Positions 43,933-51,570 of a stretch of DNA of 64,000 nucleotides are shown here, in pieces. The notes below the pieces were generated by a model. The model did no database searches. It was not told the origin of the DNA and was given only the letters and a program-made list of their open reading frames with translations. The stretch spans positions 1 through 64,000 of the forward strand of contig CAZNLT010000008.1 of the NCBI GenBank assembly GCA_964573705.1, given 5' to 3'. The DNA is from JAABSQ01 sp964573705 (GTDB lineage Bacteria; Desulfobacterota; Desulfobacteria; Desulfobacterales; Desulfococcaceae). Position numbers and translations under genes: made by a program. Position 1 is the first letter of the stretch; each line of letters opens with the position of its first letter.

Positions 43933-44982
43933 TCAGGTAGTCTCATCGGCATATACCCCGCGGCCGAAGGTCGTCTCCCGCACCGGCCAGACATGAAAAT
44001 CGGCCTTTCGTTTAAACCCCACCCCTATATTTCCGTCCACCGTATACAGGGTCCAGGCGTAGGGCGGGTCATAGACGCTGGTGGTGGAGGACCAGTAAAA
44101 CTCCCGAATATTTTCGAACCGGGAAGCCGAGGCGATGGCCGGAGAATGGGCACCCATATCGGTGAGGCTCTCCAGTTCGCGGATGTTGGGCAGGCGCCAG
44201 TCATCATAGCCGAATGCGGATTGATCATTCATGGAAGCAACCGCCTCCAGAGCGGTCTCCCAATCCACCCGAGCCTGAGTGATATCGGTGTTTCGGGTCC
44301 ACATCAGACCGGTCAAATGGTCGGTGATGACCTCGGACTCGTCTGAAAACCGGGGCTCCGGCCAGGGGAATGCGGTTTTGGATTTTCTGCCGGCGGTGAT
44401 CCCGGCGCAGGCGACGGGGTCACCGGAGGCCGCGTAGCAGGTGGACTGGCCGGTGCCGGGGAGGATCGGGTCGGCTTCGTAATTGCGAACCGGCCATACC
44501 ATATAGGAGCCGTGCTTCATTCCCTTAAACAGCCGGGCGCCCCCCATATGGACATACCAGGCCTGCGTGGGAAGCCGGGCGCAGGTGGTGGCGGTCCAGT
44601 GATACCCCGAGAACACCTCCGTAAACGGATGGTCCGCCGGCAGCGAGGGGTTGCTATTCGCGTGGCTGACCAGGCTGAACAGCTCCCGGCGGTCGGGCAG
44701 GCGCCAGTCGCCGAACCCGAAAGCCCGTTCGGCATTGATTTCCCGAATGTAATCGATGGCTTCTTCCCAGGAGAGCGGAAACTCAGCGGGAGCCGCATGG
44801 CGGGTCCAGGCAAGGCCGGTCAGACGGTCCAGGACGATCTCTTCCTCGATTCTGAAGCGGGGATCGGGCCAGGGAGGACCGGTTTTAAAGGCGCCGTCCT
44901 GGCGGGTGGACCCACAGGGGACCTTTTTCCCGGCGGCGTCATAGCACTCGGTCTGATCGGTGGTGTAAAGCGGTCGCGTCAT
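43933..44982 (-). CDS. tandem DUF1566 (Lcl C-terminal) protein
   Basis: The 349-residue protein consists of two copies of a ~165-residue unit. Copy 1 has LDRLTGLAWTRHAAPAEF, FGFGDWRLPDRRELFSLVS and FSGYHWTATT; copy 2 has TDHLTGLMWTRNTD, FGYDDWRLPNIRELESLTD and REFYWSSTTSVYDP, each ending VWPVR. These motifs define DUF1566, a C-type lectin-like fold seen in secreted or surface proteins of anaerobes. No signal peptide is visible with the start used. Both copies carry CYDAAGKKVPCG/CYAASGDPVACA cysteine pairs. Confidence 0.85.
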   Translation of the reverse strand: MTRPLYTTDQTECYDAAGKKVPCGSTRQDGAFKTGPPWPDPRFRIEEEIVLDRLTGLAWTRHAAPAEFPLSWEEAIDYIREINAERAFGFGDWRLPDRRELFSLVSHANSNPSLPADHPFTEVFSGYHWTATTCARLPTQAWYVHMGGARLFKGMKHGSYMVWPVRNYEADPILPGTGQSTCYAASGDPVACAGITAGRKSKTAFPWPEPRFSDESEVITDHLTGLMWTRNTDITQARVDWETALEAVASMNDQSAFGYDDWRLPNIRELESLTDMGAHSPAIASASRFENIREFYWSSTTSVYDPPYAWTLYTVDGNIGVGFKRKADFHVWPVRETTFGRGVYADETT

Positions 44983-44997
44983 GGATTCCCTCTCGCG

Positions 44998-45408
44998 TTA
45001 ATACCGGGTCAGATACCGGAGGATCACCGCCAGGATCAAGACCACCACCAGGGCCGCGAATAAAATACCCATGGAGATGCCGGCTACCTTCTTGAACTCC
45101 TTTTCTTCTTCGATCTTGTCCAGCATGTCGAGCGTGTCATGCCGGTTCCGGGGGGGACGGCGAGGCGCAAACGCGGCCAGCAGAAGCACGGCGACCAGAC
45201 CGACCCCGAGAAACGGGAGCCAGTAAACGCCCCATAGATTCGGCCCGAAGGGGCTCAGCCAGATGCCCCCGGCCCAGGTGGCCAGAAAAACGAGCAGGAA
45301 AAACCAGAAAAAGCCGGACCTCGGTCCGCTGCGGTGGAGCACCAGAACAAATCCCGCGCTCAGAATCAGGGCGAAAATAAAGGCGATCAGAAATTCCATA
45401 AAAATCAT
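44998..45408 (-). CDS. small membrane protein, unknown family
   Basis: The 136-residue protein has four hydrophobic segments: FLIAFIFALILSAGFVLVLH, FFWFFLLVFLATWAGGIWL, VYWLPFLGVGLVAVLLLAAF and ISMGILFAALVVVLILAVIL. A charged loop with RRPPRNRHDTLDMLDKIEEE lies between the third and fourth. It lies between the DUF1566 and UspA genes with 15-20 nt gaps, so it is probably in one operon with both. Function unknown. Confidence 0.65.
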   Translation of the reverse strand: MIFMEFLIAFIFALILSAGFVLVLHRSGPRSGFFWFFLLVFLATWAGGIWLSPFGPNLWGVYWLPFLGVGLVAVLLLAAFAPRRPPRNRHDTLDMLDKIEEEKEFKKVAGISMGILFAALVVVLILAVILRYLTRY

Positions 45409-45428
45409 ATCGGTATCCTCAAATCGGA

Positions 45429-45902
45429 TCAGTCGAGGGGCGGTTCATGTTCAGGGCGGGGCACGGAGAGCACGCAGCAGCGGGCGTATCGAATCACCTT
45501 CTCGGTCACCGACCCCACCAGAAGCCGTTTCCATCCGGTATGGCCGTGGGTGGAGATGATGATGACATCGACTCCCTCTCTTCGGGCAAAATCGACGATC
45601 TCACCGGCCGGGTCTCCCACGATCACCCGGGAGCGGAAATGGATTTCTTCGGAAATATGCTCTTCGGCCAGACGCTGAAGCCGCTTTTCCGCGCTCTTGG
45701 AGATTTCGCTCTGGTAGGCGGGAGCGTCGAAGACCGGCGCCAGGTTGGGCTCCGGCATGGAAAAGACCGGAATCGGAGGGACCACGTTGATCAGAATGAT
45801 TTCAGCCGAAAATCTCAGGGCCAGTTCATCGGCGGTTTTGATCCCTTCCAGAGAAGGATCGCTGAAATCGGTGGGGCAGAGAATGGTATTGAATTGCAGC
45901 AT
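45429..45902 (-). CDS. universal stress protein UspA
   Basis: The 157-residue UspA-fold protein starts MLQFNTILCPTDFSDPSLEG. It carries the ATP-binding signature G-2x-G-9x-G-S/T in GHTGWKRLLVGSVTEKVI, so it belongs to the nucleotide-binding class. A VIVGDPAGEIVDFARREGVD strand-helix is also typical. It lies 27 nt after ubiB on the same strand, and may be its co-transcribed companion. Confidence 0.92.
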   Translation of the reverse strand: MLQFNTILCPTDFSDPSLEGIKTADELALRFSAEIILINVVPPIPVFSMPEPNLAPVFDAPAYQSEISKSAEKRLQRLAEEHISEEIHFRSRVIVGDPAGEIVDFARREGVDVIIISTHGHTGWKRLLVGSVTEKVIRYARCCVLSVPRPEHEPPLD

Positions 45903-45929
45903 GAAGCCTCCCGTCGGGTTCAGATGGTT

Positions 45930-47585
45930 TTAGTAGCGGCTGCTTAGGATATCATAGATCAGCCACAGCCCGATCAGGGCCGAGATCAGATATCCGAGCA
46001 TTCCCAGGGCCGGATAACCGAAGATGTGGGGTTTGACCCCGGTGGTGATGATCATGGAAGAGCCGATGATCATGGCCCCGATGATGACGCTGGATGCCAG
46101 TTTATTGAAGATGTTCTGAAGGGTTTTGCGGAATCCTTCCAGGTTTTCATGCTGGAACCGAATGTTGATTTCCCCATACTCGATTTTTTCAATTATCTGG
46201 GCCAGGCGCTTGGGCAGCTGGCCCTGAAATTTGAGCAGCTGAGAAAAAGAGATGCGAAGGGTTTTCCAGATACTGCCGGGAAGGAACCGCTCTTTGGCGA
46301 TCCGCCGCACGTGGGGCTCGGCTTCGGAGATCACATCCAGTTTCGGGTACAGCTGCCGGGCCGATCCTTCCGCTGTGATCAGTGCCTTGGTCATGATGAT
46401 CATGTCCGGCGGAAACCAGAGTTTGAATTTGCGAACCGTGCTGGTGACATCCATCAGGAAATGGCCGATGTTGAGCTCTTCGATGGGATAGGCGGCATAC
46501 AGGTCGATGATGTCGAGCAGGGCCCTTTCCAGGCCCCGCTGGTCCACACTCTCTTCTTCTTTGATGGCGATGGTGAGTACGGCATCCAGCAGTCGTTCGC
46601 TGTCCCGGTCGACCACCGCGGTGATCAGGTCGGTGAGATTGTGCCGGTCTCCCGGCGTCAGGCGGCCGATCATGCCCCAGTCGATCAGACACAGCACCTG
46701 GTCTTCATCCCGGATGATGATGTTTCCGGGATGAGGGTCGGCATGAAAGAACCCGTCTTCATAGATCTGCTTAATGGAAGTGCGAAGACCGATTTTGGCC
46801 AGGTATTCGGCCTGGTCGGCGGTCTCCGGAACGAAATGCTTCAACAGGGTCCCCTGGATATGCTCCATCACCAGAACCTGTTCCGTGCTGTATTGTTCAT
46901 AGACATCCGGTATATAGACGTTGGGAAAATCCTTGAAATTATTTCGAACCACCCGCATGTGACGGGCTTCCCGGGTGAAGTCAAGTTCCCGAAGCAGGGT
47001 TTCACTGCTTTCCCGGACCAGGCCGGGGAGATCATAAATCTTGAGCTCCTCGAATTTCTGGTGCAGGTAATCCGCAAGGGTTTTTAAAATATGCAGGTCG
47101 GTTTCGATGATTTTCTGAATTCCCGGACGCTGCACCTTGACGGCCATAACCGGGCTTCCTTCCTTCAATACCGCCCGATGGACCTGGGAGAGGGATGCGG
47201 CGGAGATCGGCTCTTTTTCAAAAATGGAAAAAAAATCTTCGACTTTCGCCCCGAGGTTTTTTTCCAGCAAGGGCTGAATTTCGGCAAACGGCAGCGGGGG
47301 TACTTCATCCTGAAGTTTTTGAAGCTCTCTGATCAGCTCCGGCGGCAGCAGGTCGATTCGAAGGCTCAGGATCTGTCCGAACTTGATAAAGGTGGGGCCC
47401 AGTTCCTCCAGGGCAAGGCGGATGCGCTGATGGGTGCTCAATTCCCAGTCGGTCTTCTGGGCTTTCATCACCAGATGAGACCCGGGCAGATGGAACCGCT
47501 TCATCAGGTCCTTGAATCCATACCGGATGAGGATGGTGACCATATCCTTGAACCGCCCGAGATTGGAAATGGTCTTCAGATCCAC
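45930..47585 (-). CDS. UbiB/ABC1-family atypical kinase
   Basis: The 551-residue UbiB-family protein has the invariant motifs of ABC1 atypical kinases: the KxGQ-like segment FIKFGQILSLRIDLLPPELI, the A-rich loop EPISAASLSQVHRAVL, the lysine in VMAVKVQRPG, DGFFHADPHPGNIII and CLIDWGMIGRL. Two C-terminal helices (VIIGAMIIGSSMIITTG and ALGMLGYLISALIGLWLIY) anchor it to the membrane. UbiB proteins act as ATPases/kinases supporting isoprenoid-quinone metabolism. It follows the phasin-like gene by 3 nt, a pair often seen in Desulfobacterota. Confidence 0.93.
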   Translation of the reverse strand: MDLKTISNLGRFKDMVTILIRYGFKDLMKRFHLPGSHLVMKAQKTDWELSTHQRIRLALEELGPTFIKFGQILSLRIDLLPPELIRELQKLQDEVPPLPFAEIQPLLEKNLGAKVEDFFSIFEKEPISAASLSQVHRAVLKEGSPVMAVKVQRPGIQKIIETDLHILKTLADYLHQKFEELKIYDLPGLVRESSETLLRELDFTREARHMRVVRNNFKDFPNVYIPDVYEQYSTEQVLVMEHIQGTLLKHFVPETADQAEYLAKIGLRTSIKQIYEDGFFHADPHPGNIIIRDEDQVLCLIDWGMIGRLTPGDRHNLTDLITAVVDRDSERLLDAVLTIAIKEEESVDQRGLERALLDIIDLYAAYPIEELNIGHFLMDVTSTVRKFKLWFPPDMIIMTKALITAEGSARQLYPKLDVISEAEPHVRRIAKERFLPGSIWKTLRISFSQLLKFQGQLPKRLAQIIEKIEYGEINIRFQHENLEGFRKTLQNIFNKLASSVIIGAMIIGSSMIITTGVKPHIFGYPALGMLGYLISALIGLWLIYDILSSRY

Positions 47586-47588
47586 GGA

Positions 47589-47936
47589 CTATTCCTCTTC
47601 GCCGGGGGCGGGCTTGGGTTTTTCCGCAATCGTTTTTTCAACGATGGACAGGCGCACCTCCAGGGCTTCCACCTTGTGCTTCAGCCTGTAGAACTCTTCC
47701 TCCCGGCTGACCCCCAGGCGGTCCAGCCCTTTTTTCAAGGCCTCGGAAAAGGCGTTTTCCATTTTGGAAAACTGCTGTTCTCCGGTATTCAACAGTTCGT
47801 CCTTTAAGCGGCGGGCATCCGCTTCGGTGATTTTGGATTCATCGACCATTTTTCGAACCACCTCTTCAATTTTGTCTTTTGAGAGCAGAACCGCTCCGAG
47901 GCTGGTCAGGAATCCTTTTTTGATTTCCTTATACAT
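47589..47936 (-). CDS. phasin-like coiled-coil protein
   Basis: The 115-residue helical protein has an N-terminal amphipathic helix (MYKEIKKGFLTSLGAVLLSK), a middle helix with TEADARRLKDELL, and a C-terminal heptad coiled coil (EEEFYRLKHKVEALEVRLSI) with a proline-rich acidic tail. The pattern fits poly-granule-associated/phasin-family proteins, which coat storage granules or membranes. It is the first gene of a phasin-ubiB-usp unit, 3 nt before ubiB, which suggests the two products act together at the membrane. Confidence 0.75.
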   Translation of the reverse strand: MYKEIKKGFLTSLGAVLLSKDKIEEVVRKMVDESKITEADARRLKDELLNTGEQQFSKMENAFSEALKKGLDRLGVSREEEFYRLKHKVEALEVRLSIVEKTIAEKPKPAPGEEE

Positions 47937-48225
47937 GGGATCTCTCCTGAAGCAATGAGTTTGTCCGGCTTTATGGCACAGGGGACGCTAAAGGTAAATA
48001 CGTTTTATTCTGTATCTTTCCCGGGAAAGGACGTATTTTGAACACCCGGGTGCGCCGGCCGGCATGTAGCGATCTTGAAAATTGTTTACTTTACTACGAA
48101 TCGACCGTATGTTATATACTGAATATACCGTATATTGAAACGGTTGAAAGCCTTATTCAGGAAAGACTATCACACGACGTCTGTTTTCGGCAATGTAAGT
48201 GGGACCGGACACTAAAGAGAATCAT

Positions 48226-48879
48226 ATGGAAAAGAAAAATATCGTCATCGCCGAAGATCATACCTTGGTCAGAGAAGGGCTCCGCTCGCTGTTGAGCGAC
48301 AATCAGGATTATCAGGTGGTCGGGGAAGCCGAAAACGGTCTCGATGCCATCAAATCGGTCCAGAAGCTTTCGCCGGATTTGATCCTGCTGGACCTTTCCA
48401 TGCCCAAAATGAACGGGATCGCCGCCATCAAGGAAATCAAACGGGTATCCCCGGAAACCAAAATTCTGGCCCTGACCATCCATACGGCGGATGAATACAT
48501 TCTGGAAGCCTTTCAATCGGGCGCGGACGGCTACTGTCTCAAGAATGCCCATCATCATGAGCTGTTGATCGCCATCAGCAGCGTCTTGTCCGGGAAAACC
48601 TATTTAAGCCCCGAAATCTCCGGCAAGGTACTGGACGGATACCTGGAAGGCCGGAAGACCCTCAAAACCAATACCCCCTGGGACAACCTGACCCAGCGGG
48701 AAAAAGAGGTCCTCAAGCTGGTGGGGGAGGGGTTCAAAAGTATCGAAATCGCGGATTATCTGGGAATCAGCGCCAAAACGGTCGACAAGCACCGGTCCAA
48801 CATCATGAACAAGCTTCAGCTTCACAACGCCGCCGCTTTGACCGCTTACGCCATTGAAAAGGGGCTGGTGACCAAGTAG
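48226..48879 (+). CDS. NarL/FixJ-type response regulator
   Basis: The 217-residue regulator has a receiver domain with acidic pocket (IVIAEDHTLVREGLRS), phospho-acceptor in LILLDLSMPKMNG and lysine in YCLKNAH, then a LuxR-type helix-turn-helix (LTQREKEVLKLVGEGFKSIE, IADYLGISAKTVDKHRSNIM). It should be a DNA-binding transcription activator controlled by a kinase not encoded nearby. ATG 48226 is the start of the family-typical MEKKNIVIAEDH. TTACTA and TATACT spaced 18 nt apart (48091-48120) are a weak candidate promoter in the 289-bp region upstream, which shows nothing else. Confidence 0.92.
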   Translation: MEKKNIVIAEDHTLVREGLRSLLSDNQDYQVVGEAENGLDAIKSVQKLSPDLILLDLSMPKMNGIAAIKEIKRVSPETKILALTIHTADEYILEAFQSGADGYCLKNAHHHELLIAISSVLSGKTYLSPEISGKVLDGYLEGRKTLKTNTPWDNLTQREKEVLKLVGEGFKSIEIADYLGISAKTVDKHRSNIMNKLQLHNAAALTAYAIEKGLVTK

Positions 48880-48920
48880 CAGATAACTCCCGATATTTCT
48901 TTCGAACAGTGAACTTTCAA

Positions 48921-49215
48921 TTATTGGACCAGGTAATCAGAAATCGAAAGTACCTCTATTTCCTTGAGCCGTTTCAACCGTTTATCGTTTGTGATGAATA
49001 ATGTCGCTTCATTTACGATGCCGGTTGCCAGTTGTATCGCATCGGGTGTGCGAAATCTCTTTTCCCACACCTTTCAAATCATATATATCGCGCTTTCCCT
49101 GTTTGTTGATCTCCCGCGACACTTCCGGCAACAATTTTGATAAAAGCGACAGCTTTTCCTGGGGCGACAAATTGATTATTCTTTTATGTATGTCCTGAAC
49201 CCGTGGGCTGAGCAT
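48921..49215 (-). pseudogene. collapsed toxin-antitoxin pair (antitoxin start joined to VapC-like PIN end)
   Basis: The frame from ATG 49215 encodes an antitoxin-like start (HKRIINLSPQEKLSLLSKLL, then KRDIYDLKGVGKE). At about 49060, in another frame, the sequence becomes the C-terminal piece of a PIN-domain ribonuclease: RTPDAIQLATGIVNEATLFI, TNDKRLKRLKEIEVLSISDY, stop at 48921. The antitoxin end and the first two-thirds of the toxin are missing. So a deletion joined the two genes out of frame; neither product can work. The family names come from motif patterns. Confidence 0.65.
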
Positions 49216-49450
49216 TGACTTACTCCTTCTACTGAAAAATTGGCTTTTTGAAAACCGTAGCTAAATGAGGGCGTATTGTCAATAAGGGTTTCCTTACTGT
49301 CCTCCTGACGGTGCAGCAATTCGAGTTCCATCTACTCGTCCGTGACGGTGGTCGCGTCAGAAATGTGCTCTGTATGGGTTCGGGGCCAGTCCGCGACTTT
49401 CCGGTCCGGAACGGTCCAGCGGGGGAATTTTTGGCTGACTTTAACTTGGG

Positions 49451-50917
49451 TCAGGACTTCCGTATCCCGGCAGTTTCCGGCGTGCATATTCGAATGATCA
49501 CCCCCTCCAGGATTCGAACCGGATTCTGACCGGTGGTCTTCAAGCGCAGGTCGGCCTCGCTCAACCCTTCCAGAATGGTGATCAGTTCCGAGCCTGTGAA
49601 CCGATCCGATTTCATAATGGTCAGATAGACGGGGTAGGGGCTTTTGACCGATTTTGCGATCAGCAGATCTCCCGGCGCCGCTTTGGCCTTGCCGCCGGCC
49701 CGATTCCCCTCCCCGAGCGACAGCAGGTCCATCCATTCCGACATCTTTTCCTCAAGGGTTTGGTCATACTGCCGAACCGCATTCATGACCTGATTCTGAA
49801 ACTGGGGATAGCCCATCCCCTTTTGCCAAACCCTTCCCTCCGGGCTTTCGACGAATCCCTTGGCCAGCAGAAGCTTGCGCACCTGGTTGGTCATGGCGGC
49901 CAAGACCTGAAGGGGAAACAGGTTTTCGGAGAGCAGGGTCTTGAGGTAAAAGAGCGCGGCCGGCAGGTTGCGATCGGCCAGGGCCCCGGTGAGTTCGTAG
50001 ATGGGGTCCTGTTTGGTGCGTTTGAGGACTGCGGTGACGTCATCCACGGTGATTCGGCTGCGATCCCCGGTAAAATCGGCCAGTTTTTCCAGGCCGGCAG
50101 AGAAGGTGCGAAGGTCGAATCCGATCATCTCCCGCATCGCCTGAAAGGCCGGGGGATCGAGGGATTTTTTTCTTTTGGAAAGAATCTCCTTGGCCCGTTC
50201 ATTCAAAAGCGCGTCCTGGGCCTGGCGGTCGGCCTTGCGGGTCCCTTTGGCCACCGAGCAGTCCACGCTCAGGCCCTGTTCTTTGATGGCCTTGAACAGG
50301 GTCCGGCGCTTGTCCACCATATCGGCGGTGATGACCAGGTGGTTTCCCCGGGCGAACCCTTTTTCCACCGCCCGCTGAAGATCTCCGGCGCTGTCCCGGG
50401 GCGGAGAGGGATGAATCGACTCCTCCAGACAGTAATGAATCAGTTCCGACAGCCAGGTACCGTCTCCGACGATTTCCGGGTCCGGTTTCAGGTTTTTTTT
50501 CAACGCCGCCGGGTCGGACACATCCGCCGGCGTCAGGTTCTGTAAACCCAACAGGCCGGAGAGAAATTTGGCCGCCTTCTTCATCTGGTCCGCCTCGAAC
50601 GCCTCCCGGGCCTTTTCCAGCAATTTCTGATCATTTCCCTTGCTGTAGAAAATCCGGGATTCGGGAAGACCGACCACCTTGACCGTCGATAGAAGGGAAT
50701 AGGTGTTGACCCGTTCAATGGCCTCGTAGATGTCGTCGTTGTCCACCGGGGCATAGTTGACCGTCCGTTCCGACCCGGGCAGCAGGCATTTCAGGACCGC
50801 GTCTTGGGCGGTCTTGTAGAGCACTTCCTCTCCGTGCAGAAGATAGACCGGCACGGCCCGGGCTTTGTCGGCATCGGCCAGAAATGTTTGCAGGTCACGA
50901 TAGGCGATTTCAGGCAT
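49451..50917 (-). CDS. holA: DNA polymerase III, delta subunit
   Basis: The 488-residue clamp-loader subunit is recognisable from YLLHGEEVLYKTAQDAVL at the start, ARGNHLVITADMVDKRRTLF, the helix DLRTFSAGLEKLADFTGDR, and AALFYLKTLLSENLFPLQVL AAMTNQVRKLLLAK, split here for length. Family members are usually near 340 residues; the extra length is an insert at about residues 95-180 (KAAKFLSGLLGLQNLTPADV and onward). It is third in the ileS-lspA-holA unit. Confidence 0.85.
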   Translation of the reverse strand: MPEIAYRDLQTFLADADKARAVPVYLLHGEEVLYKTAQDAVLKCLLPGSERTVNYAPVDNDDIYEAIERVNTYSLLSTVKVVGLPESRIFYSKGNDQKLLEKAREAFEADQMKKAAKFLSGLLGLQNLTPADVSDPAALKKNLKPDPEIVGDGTWLSELIHYCLEESIHPSPPRDSAGDLQRAVEKGFARGNHLVITADMVDKRRTLFKAIKEQGLSVDCSVAKGTRKADRQAQDALLNERAKEILSKRKKSLDPPAFQAMREMIGFDLRTFSAGLEKLADFTGDRSRITVDDVTAVLKRTKQDPIYELTGALADRNLPAALFYLKTLLSENLFPLQVLAAMTNQVRKLLLAKGFVESPEGRVWQKGMGYPQFQNQVMNAVRQYDQTLEEKMSEWMDLLSLGEGNRAGGKAKAAPGDLLIAKSVKSPYPVYLTIMKSDRFTGSELITILEGLSEADLRLKTTGQNPVRILEGVIIRICTPETAGIRKS

Positions 50918-50996
50918 GGATTGCTCCGGAATCCTTTACCGGCAGGACTGTGCCGCCGGAGGCTTCGGCAGATATAAGGGGTTGGGGACCGGGCGG

Positions 50997-51506
50997 CTAT
51001 TCCGGCATCTTGTTGAATACCAGATGGATCAGGAAAATGGTCACCCCGACGGTGATTGCACTGTCGGCTACATTGAATGCGGGCCAGTGGGCGCTGCCCA
51101 GATAAAAATCGAGGAAATCGACCACCTTGCCGAACCGGAAGCGATCGATCAGGTTTCCGATCGCCCCGCCGAAAATCAGGGCCAGACCGGCGGCGAGCCA
51201 GAGATGGGTTCTCGGAGTATTGTGATAAAAATAGAACACCAGAACCACGGCCGCCGACGACATGAACAGGAATACGATTTTACGGACCCACGCGCTCTGG
51301 TCCGCGAAAAAGCCGAAGGCGCCGCCGGGATTGTGAATATGGGTGATGTTGAAAAACCCCGGGATGACCGGAATAGACCGATACAGCGGAACCTGGTTCA
51401 GGATCACCGCTTTGGTGATCTGGTCTAGAATCACCACCGAACCGGCGATCAGAACCAGCATCAGATATTTGTTCCGGGCGGATCGGGTCTGTCGGGTTTC
51501 TTCCAT
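50997..51506 (-). CDS. lspA: lipoprotein signal peptidase (signal peptidase II)
   Basis: The 169-residue inner-membrane aspartic protease removes signal peptides from prolipoproteins. Conserved regions are VVILDQITKAVIL, HIHNPGGAFGFF, GGAIGNLIDRFRFGKVVDFL with one catalytic Asp, and PAFNVADSAITVGV with the other. Four transmembrane helices are present. ATG 51506 gives the usual length; the frame continues upstream into ileS without homology. It follows ileS by 64 nt, a widespread gene order. Confidence 0.96.
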   Translation of the reverse strand: MEETRQTRSARNKYLMLVLIAGSVVILDQITKAVILNQVPLYRSIPVIPGFFNITHIHNPGGAFGFFADQSAWVRKIVFLFMSSAAVVLVFYFYHNTPRTHLWLAAGLALIFGGAIGNLIDRFRFGKVVDFLDFYLGSAHWPAFNVADSAITVGVTIFLIHLVFNKMPE

Positions 51507-51570
51507 AGATCGCCTATCGGGTGAAGGCGACCTTCTATTCTTACAAAGATCGCCCCACGCGCCGGTTCGC

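Noticed and set aside
49497..49530. tRNA T-arm-like sequence (GGTTCGAATCC on the minus strand)
   Set aside because: It encodes the NPVRILEGV segment of holA in frame; no acceptor stem, D-arm or anticodon arm can be drawn around it.
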